In this document: in pieces, positions 20,519 to 29,248 of the stretch
How the letters are laid out: every line of letters starts with the position of its first letter
How positions within the stretch are numbered: the stretch's first letter is position 1
Assembly (NCBI GenBank): GCA_021654635.1
Contig: AP025179.1
Location: 1,426,001-1,490,000 of the forward strand
DNA from: Mycobacterium kiyosense
GTDB taxonomy: Bacteria; Actinomycetota; Actinomycetes; Mycobacteriales; Mycobacteriaceae
DNA length: 64,000 bases
Reading direction: 5' to 3'
Notes under the pieces: generated by a model
What the model saw: only the letters and a program-made list of their open reading frames with translations
What the model was told of the DNA's origin: nothing
Databases searched by the model: none
Position numbers and translations under genes: made by a program

Positions 20519-20735
20519 ATGGCATTGGGAACACTTTTGGGAATATTCGCAAAGCTAACAAGTTTCGAGAACAGGTTGGGAATGCTTCGGTGCAGCGCAA
20601 CGACGCCTGCCAGGCGGTGGTGTTTTGGCGTGGCCGGGTTCTCATCCGTCGTCAACAATCAGGGCGAACTTTTTCGTACCGCGAGCGGGCGAGATGGTCG
20701 TCTTTCGTCGCGGGTCGAAATGACATACTGCGCTG

Positions 20736-21767
20736 ATGCCAAGGAAGCCGCGATGGTGGTATGTCCTCCAAGACTCGAAGAACGAGGTGAGGCTCGCGGT
20801 TGATCTGTACAACAGGTCAGGTATGGAACGGCAGCTCGAAGCATTCATCGTTCACATGTCGATGGGTTGGCTCAAGCTGCTGCAGGCGCACTTCGAGAGG
20901 AGTGGCTTGGACATTTTCATCCGCGATGAGCGAGGTTGGCGGATCAGGCACCCTGATGGCGGATACAAGCACCGGGGGCTGCACGATCTAGCCAGGGAGC
21001 AATTCGCCGAAATTGATCCCCGAAAAGCTAATCTGAGATTCTTCACTGGACTTCGCAACATCATTGAGCACCGCTATGAGCGAGACATCGCTGCGTTGGT
21101 CGCCGGCAAGACTCAGGCGTATCTCCTCAATTACGAGGGAACGGTCATCGAGCTGTTCGGGGACGATGAAGGCCTCGCGGATGAGCTGCGGTTCCCTCTG
21201 TTTTTGTCGTCGATCACCGGGGACGCTGTCGACTCCCTCAAGAAGGTGCGTGCCCGCATTCCCAAGGGAGTGCTCGAGTGGGTTCAGGACTTCGACACTT
21301 CCGTTGAACCAGACATTGCGGCCGACCAGCGGTTCGAGTTCAAGGTGTACCTGATTCCGCATAAGGGTGCGAAAACCGACGCAGACGCTGCGATGACGTT
21401 CGTTCATGAAGATGAACTCACCGACGACCAGAAGGGCGTGATGGACCAAGTGAGGACCATCATTCGTGACCGCACAGTGCCGATCGGCGGTGTCGATGAA
21501 TTCCTGCCAGGGGCAGTCGTTCAGCAGGTCAACGCGCAGATCGACCGCGACTTTACGATGCACATGCACACCCAAGCCTGGAAGTACTTCAACGTCCGCC
21601 CAGCAACCGGGGCAGCGGACAAATTCAAGACCAAGACTCAGTTCTGTTACTGGAACAAACTAGTGGGCAAGTACGTGTACACCCCAGCTTGGGTCGCCTA
21701 CCTCGCAAGGAAGCTTTCTGACGACGAGATTTATGAGACAGTCGCGGCGGTAAACTTGGGCGACTGA
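20736..21767 (+). CDS. DUF3644 domain protein
   Basis: A 343-aa soluble protein that resembles the DUF3644 family. The N-terminal region combines a short basic start, an EAFIVHMSMGWLKLLQAHFER helix pair and a later GLRNIIEHRYE helix, which in the family forms an HEPN-like bundle; RxxxxH-type residues (RNIIEH) are visible. The C-terminal third (about 230-340) contains a DNA-binding-like YWNKLVGKYVYTPAW segment. DUF3644 genes are frequent in defence islands, but a function has not been shown. Base composition is less GC-rich than the core. It is the first gene after the tRNA terminator and convergent with the MazG-like gene. Confidence 0.7.
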   Translation: MPRKPRWWYVLQDSKNEVRLAVDLYNRSGMERQLEAFIVHMSMGWLKLLQAHFERSGLDIFIRDERGWRIRHPDGGYKHRGLHDLAREQFAEIDPRKANLRFFTGLRNIIEHRYERDIAALVAGKTQAYLLNYEGTVIELFGDDEGLADELRFPLFLSSITGDAVDSLKKVRARIPKGVLEWVQDFDTSVEPDIAADQRFEFKVYLIPHKGAKTDADAAMTFVHEDELTDDQKGVMDQVRTIIRDRTVPIGGVDEFLPGAVVQQVNAQIDRDFTMHMHTQAWKYFNVRPATGAADKFKTKTQFCYWNKLVGKYVYTPAWVAYLARKLSDDEIYETVAAVNLGD

Positions 21768-21925
21768 CCAAACCATCTCAAGCGCCCGGCTGGCCGCCTC
21801 GTAGCTCAGCGCTGGCTATCGCCATGCTTGGTTGGCACCCAAGAATCAATCGTGTTGTCTGCCAACGAGACTGTGCGCGCCACGGGCAGCCTGCAGGAGC
21901 GCTTCGCGGATGCCATGGTGCACGG

Positions 21926-22351
21926 TCAGCCGCTGGAGCGAGTGGTGAGGGTGGCCATACGGTGCTCGACGGTATCCATCTTATTCTGCAGCGCGTCGCT
22001 GAGGTCGACGCCCAGCACTTGGGAGAGCACCGCGACGCACATCACGACGTCGGCGAGTTCGCCTGCCAGCGTCTCTGTGTTGAACGCCTTCGCTTTGTCG
22101 GTGCGCTGCATGCGTAGGTGTCCGAGGATCTCGGCGTGCAGTTCGCCGACCTCCTCGCTGAGTTTGACCGCCTGGGAGAGCAGGAAGCCCTCGCTGTGTC
22201 GGCTGACGCCGGTGATCTGGGCGATGACGCCGATCTGCCGGTGGGCCCAACGGGTGAGGTGGCGGACGCTCAGCGCGGTGCGCTGGCGTCGTCGTTCGGC
22301 GAGTTCGGGCACGTCGAGGCCGAGCAATTGTGGTTGTTCTGGTGCAACCAT
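21926..22351 (-). CDS. MazG-like nucleotide pyrophosphohydrolase
   Basis: A 141-aa all-helical protein. The MazG/dUTPase-superfamily metal motif is visible as E-E-V-G-E-L-x-x-E (KLSEEVGELHAEIL), followed about 30 residues later by ELADVVMC, giving the ExxE...ExxD set. Such enzymes hydrolyse (d)NTPs to monophosphates. It is in the same direction as the kinase, radical-SAM and glycosylase genes, 204 bases after the kinase stop, and probably belongs to the same module. Confidence 0.75.
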   Translation of the reverse strand: MVAPEQPQLLGLDVPELAERRRQRTALSVRHLTRWAHRQIGVIAQITGVSRHSEGFLLSQAVKLSEEVGELHAEILGHLRMQRTDKAKAFNTETLAGELADVVMCVAVLSQVLGVDLSDALQNKMDTVEHRMATLTTRSSG

Positions 22352-22555
22352 GCCTGCCTTCCGCGCCGGATCGGCTCACCGTACGGCACCGCGCTTGTTA
22401 GTCGCATTGTGCAGAACTGAGCGGATTCTGTGGATAACAGGGATTCACGGGGTGGCGGCCTGTTGATCACTGGCGAAGCGCACGTGGTCAGAGCTCTGCG
22501 ACAACGCCCGGGGCCTGGGGACTACCGTCTAGCAAAGAACAATGTTGTAATTTGA

Positions 22556-23173
22556 TCAAAGCTGCAGTGTTTGGCTCGTCTCGGTGATGAGATCGGCGAT
22601 CATAACGGCGACCTGCGGTGCGGCGGTCGCCTCTGTGTCCACGGTGTGCATGTTCCAACCTTGGCTTGTCAGGTCGGCAGCTACCTGCGCGTAGGCGCGG
22701 TGTTCGGCGTCGGATTGTGCGCGATGTTCCTCGAAACGGCCGTGGGAGCCGCGGCCGACGATGCGCGACCACGCGGTATCGGCGCTGGCCTCGAGAACCA
22801 CGGCCAGGTCGGGGCGAGGAGCAGGCGAGTTGAGGGCCGTGATGTAGGAGGCGGGTACGCCATCGAGTGATTGCAGCACCAGCGAAGACGCTACATAGCG
22901 GTCGCAGATGACGATCGTGCCGGCCTCCAGGGCGGGCGAGATCACCCTGGCGACATGGTCTAGGCGGTCGGCGGCCACCAAGCATGCCAGCGCAGGACCG
23001 TTGATCGATCCGAATTGCTCACGCACAAATCGGCCGGTGGCCGAATCCGACGGTTCGTGGGTGTAGAGCGCGGGCAGCGCCCGGGTGTGCAGCTCCTCGA
23101 CGACCAGTTGGGCAGTGGTGGTCTTACCGGCTCCGCCGAGGCCATCGATTGTGACAAACAGTCCGGGTGTCAT
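22556..23173 (-). CDS. dTMP-kinase-like nucleotide kinase
   Basis: A 205-aa P-loop kinase of the thymidylate kinase family. Walker A is GLGGAGKTT (residues 10-18), the DR(Y/H) motif appears as CDRYVASSLVLQ, and a LID-like segment RGSHGRFEEH follows. It is not the usual housekeeping tmk context: the start overlaps the end of the radical-SAM gene by four bases (ATGA at 23170-23173). That suggests a specialised substrate, for instance a modified deoxynucleotide. Standard dTMP kinase activity remains the simplest alternative. Confidence 0.8.
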   Translation of the reverse strand: MTPGLFVTIDGLGGAGKTTTAQLVVEELHTRALPALYTHEPSDSATGRFVREQFGSINGPALACLVAADRLDHVARVISPALEAGTIVICDRYVASSLVLQSLDGVPASYITALNSPAPRPDLAVVLEASADTAWSRIVGRGSHGRFEEHRAQSDAEHRAYAQVAADLTSQGWNMHTVDTEATAAPQVAVMIADLITETSQTLQL

Positions 23174-24654
23174 CGGTCGGCGGCTGCAGGTTGCGCAGCT
23201 TTGTGCTGGGCACGGCGGTGCTGCTCGGCGACCACCGCCGACAGTGCGGCGCGGATGTCGGCGCGTGGTGCGGCGGCGAGGTCGCGGCCGATAGCGAAGT
23301 TGAATTCGTCACGGTCATACATCGACTCGTTGATGCCGCCTTCGGTGAGGTCCACCGGGCGGTAGTCAAGCAGCTCGTCTTCGGAGTAGGCACCGGTCGC
23401 CACCAGCCGCGCCCAGTCCGGCGTGCCAGGGTAGGGGCGGTATTCGAACGCAGAGGCGCGAAAGTCGGCATCGTGGTGGTCGCTGAGTGCCCAGAGCTGC
23501 TCGATGAGCGTGCGTGTTGCGGAAATCTCGGCGGAGGTTTCGGTAGGAAACCCGAAGATGAAATACCCCTTAACGGAAATGTGGTGGGCCAGAAGACGGG
23601 TGACGACGCGTCGGGTCATATCGGGATCGATGCGTTTGTCGATTAGGTTCAGCACCCGGGGGCTGGCCGATTCGATTCCGACGGCCACTTCGCGCAATCC
23701 CTGCCGGTGCAGTGCTTCGATCTCTTCGTCAGTGAGCCGGTCGACGACGTTGATGCGGCCGGTGGCATCCCAGGTGGCCCAGTCGCCGACGCCCTGCTCG
23801 GTGAATCCGGACACCATCTCGGCGATGACGCGCCTTGCCCCGAGAAACAGGTCGTCTACGAAGCGGAACGCGGTGACACCGGAGTCACGCAGCTGTTGCA
23901 TTTCGGCGATGATGTTGTGCGGTGAGCGCACCCGGATGGTGACGTCGGGATTGGCGGAGACGGCCGCGCCGCAAAAGGAGCAGTTGTAGGGACAGCCGCG
24001 GGCGCCGACCATGCTGGCGCGCAACCGCTGGCCGGTGTCCACTGGATCGTTGGCCAGCAGTGTGCGGTCGACGAACGGCAGTGCGTCGAGGTCGGGTGCC
24101 AGCCAGCGTGCACGGTCAGGGCCGCGAGCGTTGCCGGTCGCGATGTCGCCGCGGTCGTCTTGCCACATGACCGCGGGCAGGCGCTGCCGGGCGGTCAGAT
24201 CACCGAGCAGTTCCGTAACCCGTAGTTCGCCCTCGCCGATCACCAGTGCCCGGCAGTTGCCCATCCGAGGATCGCGCAATACTCGGTGGGGGAGGGCGCG
24301 CGCGTGATGCCCGCCCACTAGCAGGTGGCTGTGCGGGTTGATCAGCTCGGCCAGCTTCGCGCTCATCTCGTACGTGGGAGCCAGAAGGTTCAAGCCGACC
24401 CACCGTGGGCTGTGGCTGTTGATCAGTTGCGCGGCAGCCTGCAGCGGCAAACCGTGCGCTTCAGCGTCCAGGACGCCGGCGGCGAAGCCTTGCGCGCGTG
24501 CATAGGTGGCGATGTAGGCCATCCCCAGCACGGGCAGGGTGAAGTCGTTGGTTCGTGGCCGCTGCTCGTAATCGCGCAGTGGCGCGTTGACAAAGATGAC
24601 GTCAGCGGGCTGCCCCGGTGCGAGTCCGAGCACCGGGTGCGGCTCGCCGCCCAT
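23170..24654 (-). CDS. B12-binding radical SAM protein
   Basis: About 494 aa. The N-terminal part resembles a cobalamin-binding domain (VIFVNAPLRDY, LGMAYIATYARAQG, VGGHHARA). A radical SAM core follows with the cluster motif CPYNCSFC, then GIESASPRVL and YFIFGFPTET. Family members methylate or rearrange unactivated carbons. Start ATG 24654 lies inside the end of the upstream glycosylase gene (53-bp overlap), and its stop overlaps the kinase start, so three genes form one tightly coupled operon. The substrate is unknown. Confidence 0.85.
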   Translation of the reverse strand: MGGEPHPVLGLAPGQPADVIFVNAPLRDYEQRPRTNDFTLPVLGMAYIATYARAQGFAAGVLDAEAHGLPLQAAAQLINSHSPRWVGLNLLAPTYEMSAKLAELINPHSHLLVGGHHARALPHRVLRDPRMGNCRALVIGEGELRVTELLGDLTARQRLPAVMWQDDRGDIATGNARGPDRARWLAPDLDALPFVDRTLLANDPVDTGQRLRASMVGARGCPYNCSFCGAAVSANPDVTIRVRSPHNIIAEMQQLRDSGVTAFRFVDDLFLGARRVIAEMVSGFTEQGVGDWATWDATGRINVVDRLTDEEIEALHRQGLREVAVGIESASPRVLNLIDKRIDPDMTRRVVTRLLAHHISVKGYFIFGFPTETSAEISATRTLIEQLWALSDHHDADFRASAFEYRPYPGTPDWARLVATGAYSEDELLDYRPVDLTEGGINESMYDRDEFNFAIGRDLAAAPRADIRAALSAVVAEQHRRAQHKAAQPAAADR

Positions 24655-25426
24655 GTAGTGCTCCAAACGCCAGCGTTGACACCGTCCAGGCGGACAGGTC
24701 TGCTTGAGCCATATTCTTCCATGCCTGGGCAAACGCTGCGTCGGTCGCTGGCCACGAGGTGTCGGCGTCCATGGCTGCCGCCCATGTGCGCACCGCGAGG
24801 TCGCCGTAGGGGTAGAGCGCAAAGTCGTTGGAGTAGTCGGCAACGGTGGCCCGTGCTGTCCACTCGCCGACGCGTCGCACCGCGGTCAGCGCCTCGACCA
24901 GATCTGAATGAGGAAGTGTCGCCCAGTGTTGACCGTGGGCCAGGTAGGCCTGCGCAGCAGCACGCAGAACGTCGCGTTTGAAGTTCAAGCCGAGTTCGGT
25001 CAGATCGGTGTCAGTCAGGGCTAGCACGGTGTGGGCGTCGGGAAACGCGGCGGTCGCGCCGTGTTTGGTGTCGAAGTGGGGTCCGAATGCGGCGCACATC
25101 GCGGTGTAGAGCCGCCGGGCGTGGGCGGCGCGAATGACCTGACGGATGATTGACGTAGCCAATGCATCCCACAGGTCAGTGTTGCGCCATCGCGCCACCA
25201 CCTTCATTGCGCGGAGCCGGTGTCCCATTGTTGTTGCACCACCCAATTGGGTGCAGTCGAACAGCGTCCATTCGGGCGGCGTGCCCGCCCCTTGCAGCGC
25301 CTCGTAACACACCCGGGTCTGCCCATTCTGGGCTGGTTCGCAGGTGATCAGCCATACGCTATCGGCATCGCGGATGCAGCGTATGCGAATATCGCCATGT
25401 GTTTGCCATGAGGGATGGTCTGTCAT
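24602..25426 (-). CDS. HhH-GPD DNA glycosylase (AlkA-like)
   Basis: About 274 aa. The C-terminal half has the helix-hairpin-helix and Gly/Pro-rich loop with catalytic Asp seen in this superfamily: LTAVRRVGEWTARATVADYSNDF, with WTA and the nearby Asp in ADYS and YPYGDLAVR. No Fe-S cysteine loop is present, which favours the AlkA/3-methyladenine or related group. ATG 25426 is chosen because it lies about 70 bases downstream of a strong promoter; the open frame extends further but with poor coding quality. First gene of the glycosylase-radical-SAM-kinase operon. Confidence 0.75.
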   Translation of the reverse strand: MTDHPSWQTHGDIRIRCIRDADSVWLITCEPAQNGQTRVCYEALQGAGTPPEWTLFDCTQLGGATTMGHRLRAMKVVARWRNTDLWDALATSIIRQVIRAAHARRLYTAMCAAFGPHFDTKHGATAAFPDAHTVLALTDTDLTELGLNFKRDVLRAAAQAYLAHGQHWATLPHSDLVEALTAVRRVGEWTARATVADYSNDFALYPYGDLAVRTWAAAMDADTSWPATDAAFAQAWKNMAQADLSAWTVSTLAFGALHGRRAAPGARTRTGAAR

Positions 25427-25495
25427 AACATTGTCCGCTGTGACGGTCCGCGTCGGCTGCGCCTTGCGTGTTGAATTAGCTTGAACCACAACAGA

Positions 25496-25525
25496 ATAAT
25501 ACCTTGATTTGGTGAACAGAGTCAA
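25496..25525 (-). promoter_or_regulatory. Sigma70-type promoter of glycosylase operon
   Basis: On the minus strand, TTGACT (25525-25520), an 18-bp spacer and TATTAT (25501-25496). This is an unusually close match to consensus for this GC-rich genome and reads into the glycosylase gene. The following stretch 25526-26084 contains no gene that can be supported. Confidence 0.75.
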
Positions 25526-26084
25526 TGCCGAGCAGATGTTTCTGGAGTGAATTCGCCGTTTGCCAGGTGGGTTTCGGCGGCATTTGGAGTGCACGTGATG
25601 TCTAATGCTTCGGAGCTACGCTGGCGTACGAAAGCGTCTGTCGGACAGCACTTGTCGGCGCCAATACGCCGGCTCTCTGTGCGCGCGGCCCGACGGATGC
25701 GACTGCGCACGCTCAGACGACGGATGTCTCATCGAATGATGAACCGACGGAACGAAACACGCAGTACCTGGCTGCTGACGCACGCGCGATACGCCCGAAG
25801 TTTGGCTCGATAATCGTCGGGCGGCCCAGGGCTAGATAGTCTGTCCCCGACAAGCTCGCGCGCCGTCTGCTTTGATTCTCGCGGTCCCGAGCGGAGACCT
25901 ATCGTGGACCGCGCTTAGCTCAGAAAAATACAAGTCTCTGGGATGAAGTCCCCATGCCAAAGTACGGGACGCCGTTCATCGCGGCAGGTCACGGCCGAGT
26001 TGAATGACAGGGGAATCGAGAACTTACAGTTCGGGCCCTCGTCTCCAAGTCGAATGCCGGTACACCGAAAAGAGGGCGAGTTCG

Positions 26085-26415
26085 TCAAGTGGTTAGCTCC
26101 ACGATCCTCTCGCCAAACTCTGCGACGACCCTTAGACTCCCGGCCGAGCGCAGCCACGTACGACTGCAGCGTGCCCAACTCGGTATGGGACAGGTCGCCG
26201 CCCTCCAGCCTGGACACCCAGGCCTGCGACACACCCATGAGCGCGGCGACGTCGGCCTGACGGGCGTGATGAGCCTTGCGGATGTCGGCGAGGCGCTGCG
26301 CCTGGACGGCGTCGTACATCTCTTTGCGTGCGGCATCCGCGCGTGCGGGGTCAACGTGCCCCGACGCAACCGCCTCAGCGCGGATTTCACGCCAGTGTCG
26401 TGCCATCGTCGTCAC
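26085..26415 (-). CDS. HigA-like antitoxin (HTH), frameshifted
   Basis: A Cro/C1-type helix-turn-helix antitoxin (ARQADVAALMGVSQAWVSRLEGG). After about 92 residues the frame is lost at 26139-26145. Removing one C continues with GSLRVVAEFGERIVELTT, which is the usual end of such antitoxins, giving 109 aa. Its start lies 29 bases inside the toxin's 3' end, so toxin is first and antitoxin second, as in HigBA. Either a sequencing error or a true lesion; if real, the toxin would need to be silent. Confidence 0.75.
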
Positions 26416-26755
26416 TTCCTGCCAGCCAGTTCTCGTAGCGCTGCTCAGCTTTCGGAATGTTCTTGTCGTACCAGCTCTTCCAGTTGCCCGCCTTGTCGCC
26501 GCCGAGCAACAGGATTGCCTGCCGCTCTGGGTCGAAGATGAACAGAATCCGGATGCTGGTGCCGACCGGCCGCAGCTCCTTCATGCTGTGAAACTTCGAT
26601 GCCTTGACTCTGTCCACCGTTGGACGACCCAAGCTTGGTCCTTCGAGCTTAAGCAGGTCGATGGCGCCGGTAACGGCGGCCGTCGTGTAGCTATCGAGCG
26701 TGAAGTACCAGGCTTCGACCTCCTCAAGGAGGATTATCTCCCAGTACTCCGACAC
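26387..26755 (-). CDS. HigB/Gp49-like toxin
   Basis: A 122-aa RelE-superfamily protein, probably an mRNA interferase. Start GTG 26755 gives VSEYWEIILLEEVEAWYFTLD; the core has RPTVDRVKASKFHSMKELRP, then RILFIFDPERQAILLLGGDKAGNWKSWYDKNIP, the typical Gp49/HigB ending. It is encoded upstream of, and overlapping, the antitoxin. An AT-rich stretch with TATATTAG just before the GTG may hold the promoter/operator. Confidence 0.82.
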   Translation of the reverse strand: MSEYWEIILLEEVEAWYFTLDSYTTAAVTGAIDLLKLEGPSLGRPTVDRVKASKFHSMKELRPVGTSIRILFIFDPERQAILLLGGDKAGNWKSWYDKNIPKAEQRYENWLAGSDDDGTTLA

Positions 26756-26801
26756 TAATATAACCTCAGAGTTATATGCAACATTCCCAAGCGAAGTGGG
26801 C

Positions 26802-28134
26802 TCACGCCGGGCCGTCCCCGGCATCCCAAGCGTCGCCGAGCAAGAACTCTGCTGCTTGCTCTGCTGCCTCTTGGTCGTCGTTGCCCAGCACATGCGCGTA
26901 GGTCTCCAGGAAGAACCCGACGTTGGCGTGGCCGATGCGCTCGCTGATTACCTTCGGGCTGATCCCCGCTCGCAGCGCGCCAGTGGCGTAAGAGTGGCGC
27001 AGATCGTGAAACGTGATGCGCGACAGGCCTGCTGCGGCCGCCAGGCGGTCGAAGCGTTGACGAATAGTGTCGGGGTGTGGTGGCCGGCCGTCCTGATAGG
27101 TGAAGAGGTAGTCGCCCGAATGGTAGGCGTCGCCGAAGAATTCGCGCTCGCTGTCTTGCAGTTCGCGCCAACGGCGAAGCGCCGCCACGGTGGTGCGGTC
27201 GATGGAAATGGTTTGATCGGCGTTGCGGGTCTTGCCGCCGGCCTTATCGACTGCCCGGCCGCCGACTACCACGCGATTGTCGTGGACGGTGACGACGCCG
27301 GCATCCAGGTCGACGTCCGGCCACTTCAAGCCACACACCTGGCCGCGACGAATGTCGGTCGTGAGTTCCAGCAGGAACAGCGTGGCGAAGCGGTCGTCGC
27401 GGATCGACTTCAGGAATGTGCGGATCTCCTCAGCGCTCCACACTGTCCGGCGAGTGCGGGGTCGACGCGGTGGTTTCACGTTGCTCGCCGGGTTGTCGGT
27501 GAGGTACTTCCAGGCCACCGCGTCAACGAGGGCACGATGCAGGAAGGCGTGAACGTTGCGGACGGTCTTGGGTGCCAATCCCGGCGAAACCGGTTTGGGC
27601 ACAATGCCTACCCGGTAGCATCGTACTGCGGTGCGGGCCGCATGGATCGTTGTGCCGCAGGCCTCCGACAGTTGCCGTGGTGTGGGTGGGGAACCGCAGG
27701 CATTGCGCTCGGACCAATAGGCGTACATCACAGTGTCGTTGTCTCGCTTGACGCGACCTTCGGTGAGCAGTTTGGCGTATAGCTTCAGGAGTAGCGGCTC
27801 GTCAAGGCTCTGCAGGCGCTCGGCACCGATGTGGGGGGGATAACGTATGTGCGGGCATAATCGCTCCAGCTGCGCCAGGTCGTGGCGTCGAGCGCAGGTT
27901 TGACGGCTGCGAGCCATTCGGTGAGGAACTGCGCGACCGTGCGGGTCGAGGGTTTGACAACTCGGCCGCGGTCAGCGTCGCGCATGGCGTCTCGGCACGC
28001 TTTCCACGCTTCGCGCTCGGTGTCGAAGCCCCCCCCTTGGTGATCCACGGATATCTGCCCGTGGCGGGGTCCCGCTCGGACAAGCGGAACTTGTAGTACC
28101 ACGCTGAACCCCGCTGGTGGACAGTGCCTTTCAC
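26802..28134 (-). CDS. Phage-type tyrosine integrase, two apparent frameshifts
   Basis: A site-specific recombinase of about 442 aa after correction. The N-terminus has an arm-binding domain (MKGTVHQRGSAWYYKF, then TKGGF) and a SAM-like core-binding domain (VAQFLTEWL, ARTYVIPHIG). The catalytic domain shows R (TTDIRRGQVCGLKW), HDLRH, GH (ISERIGHANVG) and the final Tyr in TYAHVLG. The frame is lost at eight C (28029-28036) and seven G (27833-27839); both runs are two bases longer than the family motifs KGGF and VIPHIG require. Overlaps the excisionase gene by four bases. Confidence 0.88.
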
Positions 28135-28337
28135 GATGCCACCAGTTTGCGCAAGTCGGCCGTGACGACGTAAATTCGGCCACCAAGTCGACGGACGGGC
28201 AACTCGTCAGAGGCCACGAGTCGATAGGCTGCGGCTCGGCTGATTCCCAACAGCTGCGCTGCGTGGGGGACCGCAAGCAGCAGCGGCAGATCGTTGAACA
28301 CGTTGCTTTTCCAAGATAATTCACCACCTTTCCACAT
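28131..28337 (-). CDS. Excisionase-like HTH protein
   Basis: A short DNA-binding protein of about 68 aa with a MerR/excisionase-like winged helix (VPHAAQLLGISRAAAYRLVASDELPVRRLGGRIYV). The start is uncertain; an ATG near 28337 is chosen because it precedes the domain by a short tail. The stop overlaps the integrase start, so xis and int are co-translated. Confidence 0.75.
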   Translation of the reverse strand: MWKGGELSWKSNVFNDLPLLLAVPHAAQLLGISRAAAYRLVASDELPVRRLGGRIYVVTADLRKLVAS

Positions 28338-28746
28338 TTTTGCCAGAAGTTTGCACGGACGTAGGGCCCCTGTGGATTTGAGGGCTGCATTGTGGACAAA
28401 ACCGCGCAGCTTCTGTTCCGTCGGCCGCAGTGACCGTGATGGTGCGAAAATGCGCGTCCTCGCACTCACCGCACCACGGCACCGTCGTCACGGGTGGGTC
28501 TGCGCCGTGCCAGGCCTCGGTGAGGCGCCGTCCGATGACGCGGATGGGCTCACGTGCGCCCTGGGGATGTCGAATCAGATGCTCGGTGAGGTCTTCGACT
28601 GGCCAGCCGCGCGCCAGGGCGGACTCGATGGCCGGCAAGAGCGTATTGGCGGCGCGACTGCTCAGCTTCCACGAATCGATCACGGTCGCCAAGACCAGTG
28701 CCGCACTGCCGCTTGGTTCGGATGGTGATTCGGTTAATGGTTTCAA
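28321..28746 (-). CDS. Zinc-ribbon hypothetical protein of integrative element
   Basis: A 141-aa protein, start TTG 28746, without a recognised family. The first 80 residues are helical (TVIDSWKLSSRAANTLLPAIE, LTEHLIRHP). The last third has two cysteine pairs, CGEC and CPQC, that could bind zinc. It follows the HTH protein and overlaps the likely excisionase start, so it belongs to the int-xis operon. A role in replication or regulation of the element is only suggested by position. Confidence 0.5.
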   Translation of the reverse strand: MKPLTESPSEPSGSAALVLATVIDSWKLSSRAANTLLPAIESALARGWPVEDLTEHLIRHPQGAREPIRVIGRRLTEAWHGADPPVTTVPWCGECEDAHFRTITVTAADGTEAARFCPQCSPQIHRGPTSVQTSGKNVERW

Positions 28747-28878
28747 GGGGTCCCGGTTTGGGACCCCCCGTGGGGTCTCGCGATGACACCGTCCCAGTCT
28801 CGTTATGGGACGGCCCCCGTGTCAGTACGGGACTGGGGGGTCCCGAATTGGGACCGGGGGGGTCCCGGATCGGTACTG
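28747..28878. repeat. Iteron-like inverted repeats GGTCCC-N5-GGGACC
   Basis: At least three inverted repeats occur within 110 bases: GGGGTCCC-N5-GGGACCCC (28747-28767), CCGTCCCA-N9-TGGGACGG (28789-28813) and GGTCCC-N5-GGGACC (28839-28855). Partial GTCCC and GTACTG units follow to 28878. They overlap the 3' end of the HTH gene and the gap after it. Confidence 0.7.
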
Positions 28879-29165
28879 CGTGAATGATGCGGTGCTCGAG
28901 GGTGATTGAGGTAGTAGCGCGTGGAGCGACGCGCCCCGGAGTCGTGGAATTGCGGGCGCCGCGTCATGAACTCGCGCGCCTCTAGATAGCTGAGCGCCCG
29001 CAAGACGGTGCTTCTGCCGGCGCCGGATTCAGCCATGAGCGTGCGGATCGAGGGATAACATGAGAAGTTCTCGTCTGCCTTGTTTGCCAGCAGGACAAGG
29101 ATGAATTTCGCGACCGGATGTGCGATGTCTGAGTCTTTCGCCCAGGCGAGCGCTTCCCAGCTCAT
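28803..29165 (-). CDS. Winged-HTH protein (HTH_36-like), element replication/regulation
   Basis: A 120-aa protein. The N-terminal 85 residues resemble helix-turn-helix replication initiators or regulators (WAKDSDIAHPVAKFILVLLANKADE, CYPSIRTLMAESGAGRSTVLRALSYLEAREFM). The C-terminal tail is Pro/Arg/Ser-rich and its DNA contains the inverted repeats described at 28747-28878. ATG 29165 overlaps the stop of a short upstream ORF (ATGA). In actinobacterial integrative elements such a gene next to xis-int often serves replication or copy control. Confidence 0.65.
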   Translation of the reverse strand: MSWEALAWAKDSDIAHPVAKFILVLLANKADENFSCYPSIRTLMAESGAGRSTVLRALSYLEAREFMTRRPQFHDSGARRSTRYYLNHPRAPHHSRSTDPGPPRSQFGTPQSRTDTGAVP

Positions 29166-29248
29166 TCCGAAGCGCCGACGGGGTACCGCTCACAGATAGC
29201 CGTTCCGGCGGGCTGCGCCGAGCGGCGATCCGTGTCGCGTCGTTTCAT
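29162..29248 (-). CDS. Short coupled ORF (28 aa)
   Basis: An Arg-rich 28-codon ORF (MKRRDTDRRSAQPAG...) whose TGA overlaps the ATG of the winged-HTH gene. It might act as a translational leader. No homology can be claimed; the stop/start overlap is the only support. The bases 29249-29478 hold nothing else recognisable. Confidence 0.35.
   Translation of the reverse strand: MKRRDTDRRSAQPAGTAICERYPVGASE

Noticed and set aside
21926..25525. 7-deazaguanine (Dpd-type) modification cluster
   Set aside because: No DpdA-like transglycosylase, QueC/D/E or FolE-like gene is present; only the general theme fits.
25547..25813. 88-codon plus-strand ORF
   Set aside because: Arg-rich without recognisable domain or ribosome site; composition looks like non-coding sequence.
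28747..28878. CRISPR-like array
   Set aside because: Repeats are short palindromes without uniform spacers, and no cas genes occur in the window.
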